DNA of 37,420 bases from assembly GCA_934593275.1 (NCBI GenBank), contig CAKTQE010000016.1:1-37420 (forward strand). Reading direction: 5' to 3'. Positions 34,884-37,420 of this stretch are shown piece after piece. Below the pieces are notes generated by a model. That model had not been told where the DNA came from, searched no databases, and was given only the letters and a program-made list of their open reading frames with translations. Made by a program: the position numbers and the translations under genes. Every line of letters begins with the position of its first letter. The stretch's first letter is position 1. Source of the stretch: an uncultured Oscillospiraceae bacterium (GTDB lineage: Bacteria; Bacillota; Clostridia; Oscillospirales; Oscillospiraceae).

Positions 34884-36524
34884 ATGAAAAAAACGCCCAT
34901 CTACGTCACCGGCCATCAGCATCCCGATACGGACTCGGTGGCTTCTGCCATTGCTTATTCGTTCTTCAAACGCTCTCTGGGTACCCCGGCGGTGCCTTGC
35001 TGTTTGGGGAAGCTCAACGCCGAAACCAAATATCTTCTGAGCCGGTTCCACTTTCCCGAACCCCAGCTGTTGACCGACGGACGGATCACCGTGGGAGAGG
35101 TTTCCATGGATCCGCCCACCTATATTTCCCCGGAGACCACCATTTTTGAATGCCTGCAGCAGATGCAGCAGGGCAACCGGACCTATTGCGGCGTGGTGGA
35201 TGAGGAGAAAAAGCTCATCGGCATGGTGACGAAATCCGATATTTCTGTCATTGGTCTGTATGACACCGCCCGCTCCATTGCCATCATGGCCCAGACCCCC
35301 TTAGACAACTTCCGCAAGACCCTGGAGGGCCGGGTGATTTATGACGACCCCCAGATGAAGCTCAACGGCAAGGTCAGCGTCATTGCCATGACGGAGTTTT
35401 CAAGGCTTGGCAGCTATGACGTGGCCCAGCGCATCGTCATCTGCGGCTGCGACCCGGAAGCCCAGAAACAGGTGATCTGCCAGGGGGCGGGCCTGCTGGT
35501 GGTGGTTTGGGCAGAGGAGATCCGGCCCGATGTGATTGCCACCGCCCAGGCCCATCACTGCCCCATTATCATTTCCGGCCACGGAGCCATGAACACCACC
35601 CGTTACATTTACTTCGCCCCCTCGGCCAGCAAAATCATGAAAACCGAGCTGGTGAAATTCACCTCCACGGAGCTTGCGGAGGATGTGAGCCGGAAAATGA
35701 TGCAGACCCGGTACCACGTCTACCCGGTGACGGACCCGGAGGGCCACCTGACCGGCTATGTCTCCCGGTATCACATCATGCAGGCCCCCAGCAAAAAGCT
35801 GATTCTGGTGGATCACAACGAATTTTCCCAGTCCGTCCGGGCCATTGAAAAGGCCCAGGTGCTGGAAGTCATCGACCACCACCGGATCAATGATTTCTCC
35901 TCCCAGTATCCCGTTCAGTTCCGAAACGAGATCGTAGGCTCCACCTGTACCATTGTGGCCACCATTTTCAGAGAAAACCAGATCCCCATTCCCGTGGACC
36001 TGGCGGGGCTGATGCTGGGTGCCATTTTGTCGGACACCCTGAATTTCCATTCCCCCACCACCACGGAAAAGGACCGCTCCACCGCCAACATTCTGGCGGC
36101 CATTGCGGATCTGGATCTGGAGGACTTTGCCAGGGAACTCTTTACCGCCACCGCCTCCAAGGTGGATTCCAGCCCCACGGAACTGATCAAAACCGACATG
36201 AAGCTCTTTGACATTCTGGGCTGCAAGGTCTCCATTTCCCAGGTGATTCTGGCCTCTTTGGAGGATCTGCACCTGGCATCCACAGACATTCAGCACGCTT
36301 TGGATGTGTTCGCGGAGAAGAAAGACCTGGATCTTTCCCTGCTGGCCTTTACCAGCATCCAGGAAAACGGCTCGGTGCTGTACTACGGCGGCAACCGCAC
36401 CCCCTGGGCGCAAGAGGCTTTCCCGGAAGACCCCACCCAGGAGCGGACCTTCCACCAGGGGCTTTTGTCCCGGAAGCAGCAGCTGCTGCCCCGGCTTACA
36501 GCCGTCATTGAAAAATACCTGTAA
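34884..36524 (+). CDS. Family II inorganic pyrophosphatase with CBS and DRTGG domains
   Basis: 546-aa Mn/Co-dependent pyrophosphatase of the DHH superfamily with a regulatory insertion. The catalytic N-terminus YVTGHQHPDTDSVASAIAY supplies H11, D15 and D17. CBS 1 is about residues 70-125 (TYISPETTIFECLQQM), a DRTGG domain spans about 140-245, and CBS 2 is about 250-310 (HVYPVTDPEGHLTGYVSRYHIM). The DHH core resumes with DHNEFSQS, VIDHHRI, GSTCTIVA and GAILSDTLNF, followed by the DHHA2 domain. CBS domains in this class bind adenine nucleotides that tune activity. The start at 34884 follows AAGGAGG; upstream frame is heptamer repeat. It drives biosynthesis by hydrolysing pyrophosphate. Confidence 0.93.
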   Translation: MKKTPIYVTGHQHPDTDSVASAIAYSFFKRSLGTPAVPCCLGKLNAETKYLLSRFHFPEPQLLTDGRITVGEVSMDPPTYISPETTIFECLQQMQQGNRTYCGVVDEEKKLIGMVTKSDISVIGLYDTARSIAIMAQTPLDNFRKTLEGRVIYDDPQMKLNGKVSVIAMTEFSRLGSYDVAQRIVICGCDPEAQKQVICQGAGLLVVVWAEEIRPDVIATAQAHHCPIIISGHGAMNTTRYIYFAPSASKIMKTELVKFTSTELAEDVSRKMMQTRYHVYPVTDPEGHLTGYVSRYHIMQAPSKKLILVDHNEFSQSVRAIEKAQVLEVIDHHRINDFSSQYPVQFRNEIVGSTCTIVATIFRENQIPIPVDLAGLMLGAILSDTLNFHSPTTTEKDRSTANILAAIADLDLEDFARELFTATASKVDSSPTELIKTDMKLFDILGCKVSISQVILASLEDLHLASTDIQHALDVFAEKKDLDLSLLAFTSIQENGSVLYYGGNRTPWAQEAFPEDPTQERTFHQGLLSRKQQLLPRLTAVIEKYL

Positions 36525-36536
36525 GGAGGCCCCTCC

Positions 36537-36764
36537 ATGGCAGAATATGAGCTGGTTCACGAAATCCAGAACCTGTGCCGGAACAACCAGATGCGGGATG
36601 TGTTCATCGAGGAGATCACCTGCGACGACCCGGAAACCTACGTCCGCAGCCGCCTGAAAGGCAACCTCCAAGACCTGACCCTGGACCCCCACCCCGACGG
36701 CACCCTGACCATCCACACCGTCACCGACGGGCTGATGGAGAAGTTTTCTTTTACGAAGCTGTAA
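36537..36764 (+). CDS. Small conserved-looking protein of unknown function
   Basis: 75-aa acidic, soluble protein with no membrane segment. It starts 12 nt after the pyrophosphatase stop, and its ribosome site AAGGAGG overlaps that stop codon, so the two are co-transcribed. Visible features are an amphipathic N-terminal helix (ELVHEIQNLCRNN), a central DPETYVRSRL and a beta-like C-terminus (GTLTIHTVTDGLMEKFSFTKL). I do not recognise a named family. The tight coupling suggests a role with the pyrophosphatase or its nucleotide control. Confidence 0.75.
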   Translation: MAEYELVHEIQNLCRNNQMRDVFIEEITCDDPETYVRSRLKGNLQDLTLDPHPDGTLTIHTVTDGLMEKFSFTKL

Positions 36765-36770
36765 TAAACA

Positions 36771-36800
36771 CAGGGGCCGGTGGAAATTCACCGGCCCCTG
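36771..36800 (+). terminator. Hairpin after the pyrophosphatase operon
   Basis: Perfect 12-bp stem CAGGGGCCGGTG (36771-36782) and CACCGGCCCCTG (36789-36800), loop GAAATT. Only a T-poor tail (TGGAATTTATTT) follows, but the stem is strong and placed 6 nt after the stop codon. Confidence 0.78.
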
Positions 36801-36874
36801 TGGAATTTATTTCTCGTCCAAGTATGCAAAAGACCCAAAATTCTCAATTTTCCATGCTTTTATCCTGTTTTTGC

Positions 36875-36903
36875 TTGCAATCTGTCACATCTTGTGCTAT
36901 GCT
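36875..36903 (+). promoter_or_regulatory. Promoter of the holin-like toxin gene
   Basis: TTGCAA (36875-36880), 17 nt, TATGCT (36898-36903) preceded by TGC (extended -10). The start near 36910 gives a leader of about 95 nt, whose first bases are the GGTGCTACCAGTA word that is mirrored at 37158-37170. Confidence 0.6.
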
Positions 36904-36909
36904 GTTCCC

Positions 36910-37004
36910 GGTGCTACCAGTACCCCGGTAGGCGGTTCCCCCGGATTTTTTCGGGGGTGATACACTTCTTTTGCCCCCAATCGCAAAGAGAGGGGGGGAC
37001 GGTT
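36910..37004 (+). promoter_or_regulatory. Structured 5' leader of toxin mRNA
   Basis: It contains GGTGCTACCAGTA (36910-36922), a CCCCCG/CGGGGG hairpin (36938-36957), and CCCCC (36974-36978) able to pair with the G-rich ribosome site (36992-36998). Sequestered ribosome sites are typical of type I toxin mRNAs. The pairing is predicted by eye. Confidence 0.5.
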
Positions 37005-37100
37005 ATGGATGTTACATGGGAAGAAATCTTCCATTTTTGTACGCTCATTGTCGCTGTCATCAACCTGGTTCTCCAGGCTAGCAGTAATAAAAAGAAGTAA
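37005..37100 (+). CDS. Putative holin-like type I toxin (31 aa)
   Basis: A 31-residue peptide, MDVTWEEIFHFC followed by a single hydrophobic helix (about 11-25, TLIVAVINLVLQ) and a basic tail SSNKKK. This layout matches the short putative holin-like toxins (Hol_Tox/Fst-related) of Firmicutes type I systems: acidic start, one transmembrane helix, Lys-rich end. The ribosome site is a run of seven G about 7 nt upstream. The end of the gene merges with a bidirectional hairpin, and an antisense promoter lies 85-110 bp downstream. Such peptides damage the membrane when overexpressed. It was probably too short for routine gene calling. Confidence 0.72.
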   Translation: MDVTWEEIFHFCTLIVAVINLVLQASSNKKK

Positions 37101-37177
37101 CTGCCTAAGCCCGCCAGCTCACAGTTACTTCTTTTAACGATGTTGGGGGGGCCGACCTACTGGTAGCACCCTTTCGT
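37085..37177 (-). ncRNA. Candidate antisense antitoxin RNA
   Basis: Predicted from the consensus promoter at 37184-37212 (minus). The RNA would start near 37177, run towards the toxin gene and end in the hairpin 37135-37090 followed by TTTTTATTA, giving about 90 nt. It overlaps the 3' end of the toxin transcript, as in txpA/RatA and bsrG/SR4. Its 5' end carries GGTGCTACCAGTA, the same word as the toxin leader. No expression evidence is possible here. Confidence 0.55.
37090..37135. terminator. Bidirectional hairpin at the toxin 3' end
   Basis: AAAAGAAGTAACTG (37090-37103) pairs perfectly with CAGTTACTTCTTTT (37122-37135). It includes the last codons and stop of the toxin. Read from the minus strand it ends in TTTTT, read from the plus strand in CTTTT, so it can stop both convergent RNAs. 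Confidence 0.75.
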
Positions 37178-37183
37178 ACTTTT

Positions 37184-37212
37184 ACTATACCCCATTCTTG
37201 CCCTTTTGTCAA
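37184..37212 (-). promoter_or_regulatory. Consensus sigma-A promoter firing towards the toxin gene
   Basis: On the minus strand perfect TTGACA (37207-37212), a 17-nt spacer, and TATAGT (37184-37189). It has no gene of its own in front, which is the expected arrangement for an antisense antitoxin RNA. Confidence 0.82.
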
Positions 37213-37354
37213 CTGTCCCGTTTTGCAGAACATCCACTTCATAGAAAATACCTCGGCAAGTCTCCGGCTTTTTCGGGACGTGGCCGGAATGACGGTACGC
37301 CCGCCGGGGATTCGAGGGCATTAGTGAAGAGTGAATAGTGAAAAGTGAACAAGT

Positions 37355-37391
37355 AAAAATCGGCAAGCCCCAAGTGGTGCTTGCCGATTTT
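37355..37391 (-). terminator. Terminator following the tRNA gene
   Basis: AAAAATCGGCAAGC (37355-37368) and GCTTGCCGATTTTT (37379-37392) form a 14-bp stem. On the minus strand it directly follows the tRNA 3' end; the T-run is TTTTT after the stem. A short array of GTGAAnAGTGAA units (about 37322-37350) lies beyond it. Confidence 0.8.
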
Positions 37392-37420
37392 TGGTGACCC
37401 GCCGGGGATTCGAACCCCGG
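37392..37420 (-). tRNA. 3' end of a tRNA gene, cut by the window edge
   Basis: The minus strand reads a T-arm CGGGG-TTCGAAT-CCCCG, then the 3' acceptor strand GCGGGTC, discriminator A and an encoded CCA. Only 29 nt lie in the window, so the anticodon and isotype are not visible. Confidence 0.82.

Noticed and set aside
37157..37366. 69-codon minus-strand open frame near the right end
   Set aside because: It covers the antisense promoter and its flank. It has no ribosome site and no plausible protein composition.

Overview
The window looks like chromosomal DNA from a GC-rich, spore-forming, anaerobic gut Firmicute of the Oscillospiraceae type (Clostridia). Four things suggest this. Sporulation genes are present (spo0A, spoIIP). 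GlyRS is the short one-chain form. Lipoprotein signal peptides have the MKK...LAACGG pattern followed by Ala/Thr/Glu/Pro-rich linkers. Long intergenic gaps are packed with small palindromic repeats. The genus cannot be fixed from the sequence alone.

Layout. 1-4.6 kb: a PsiE-like membrane protein, tadA and spoIIP as a pair, then a DUF4363/YetF (DUF421) pair on the minus strand and a 1-kb mosaic of repeats. 4.6-6.0 kb: glyS with its own promoter and terminator. 6.1-12.7 kb: a plus-strand operon of two related SAM methyltransferases followed by a complete Nik/Opp-type ABC importer, then a decapitated ABC ATPase remnant. 13.5-17.6 kb: a ferric-iron-type importer (binding protein, double-domain permease, ATPase) behind a near-perfect sigma-A promoter. 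18.3-24.2 kb: an oligopeptide importer oppABCDF on the minus strand. 24.9-26.8 kb: glmS. 26.8-31.6 kb: a CUT1 sugar importer on the minus strand with a small membrane protein, facing a divergent AraC-family regulator. 32.2-33.0 kb: spo0A, divergent from an M18 aminopeptidase. 34.9-36.8 kb: a CBS/DRTGG-containing family II pyrophosphatase with a small conserved partner. 36.87-37.22 kb: a compact type I toxin-antitoxin candidate. The window ends inside a tRNA gene on the minus strand.

The theme is solute uptake: four complete ABC importers (peptide/metal, iron, oligopeptide, sugar). In three of them the binding-protein gene comes first and is separated from the permease genes by a strong hairpin, which would give excess binding protein.

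The most noteworthy items are the 31-codon holin-like toxin gene with an oppositely oriented sigma-A promoter, a shared bidirectional terminator and mirrored 13-nt RNA leaders; the methyltransferase pair wired to a Nik-type importer; and a family of modular intergenic repeats present as near-identical inverted copies up to 28 kb apart.
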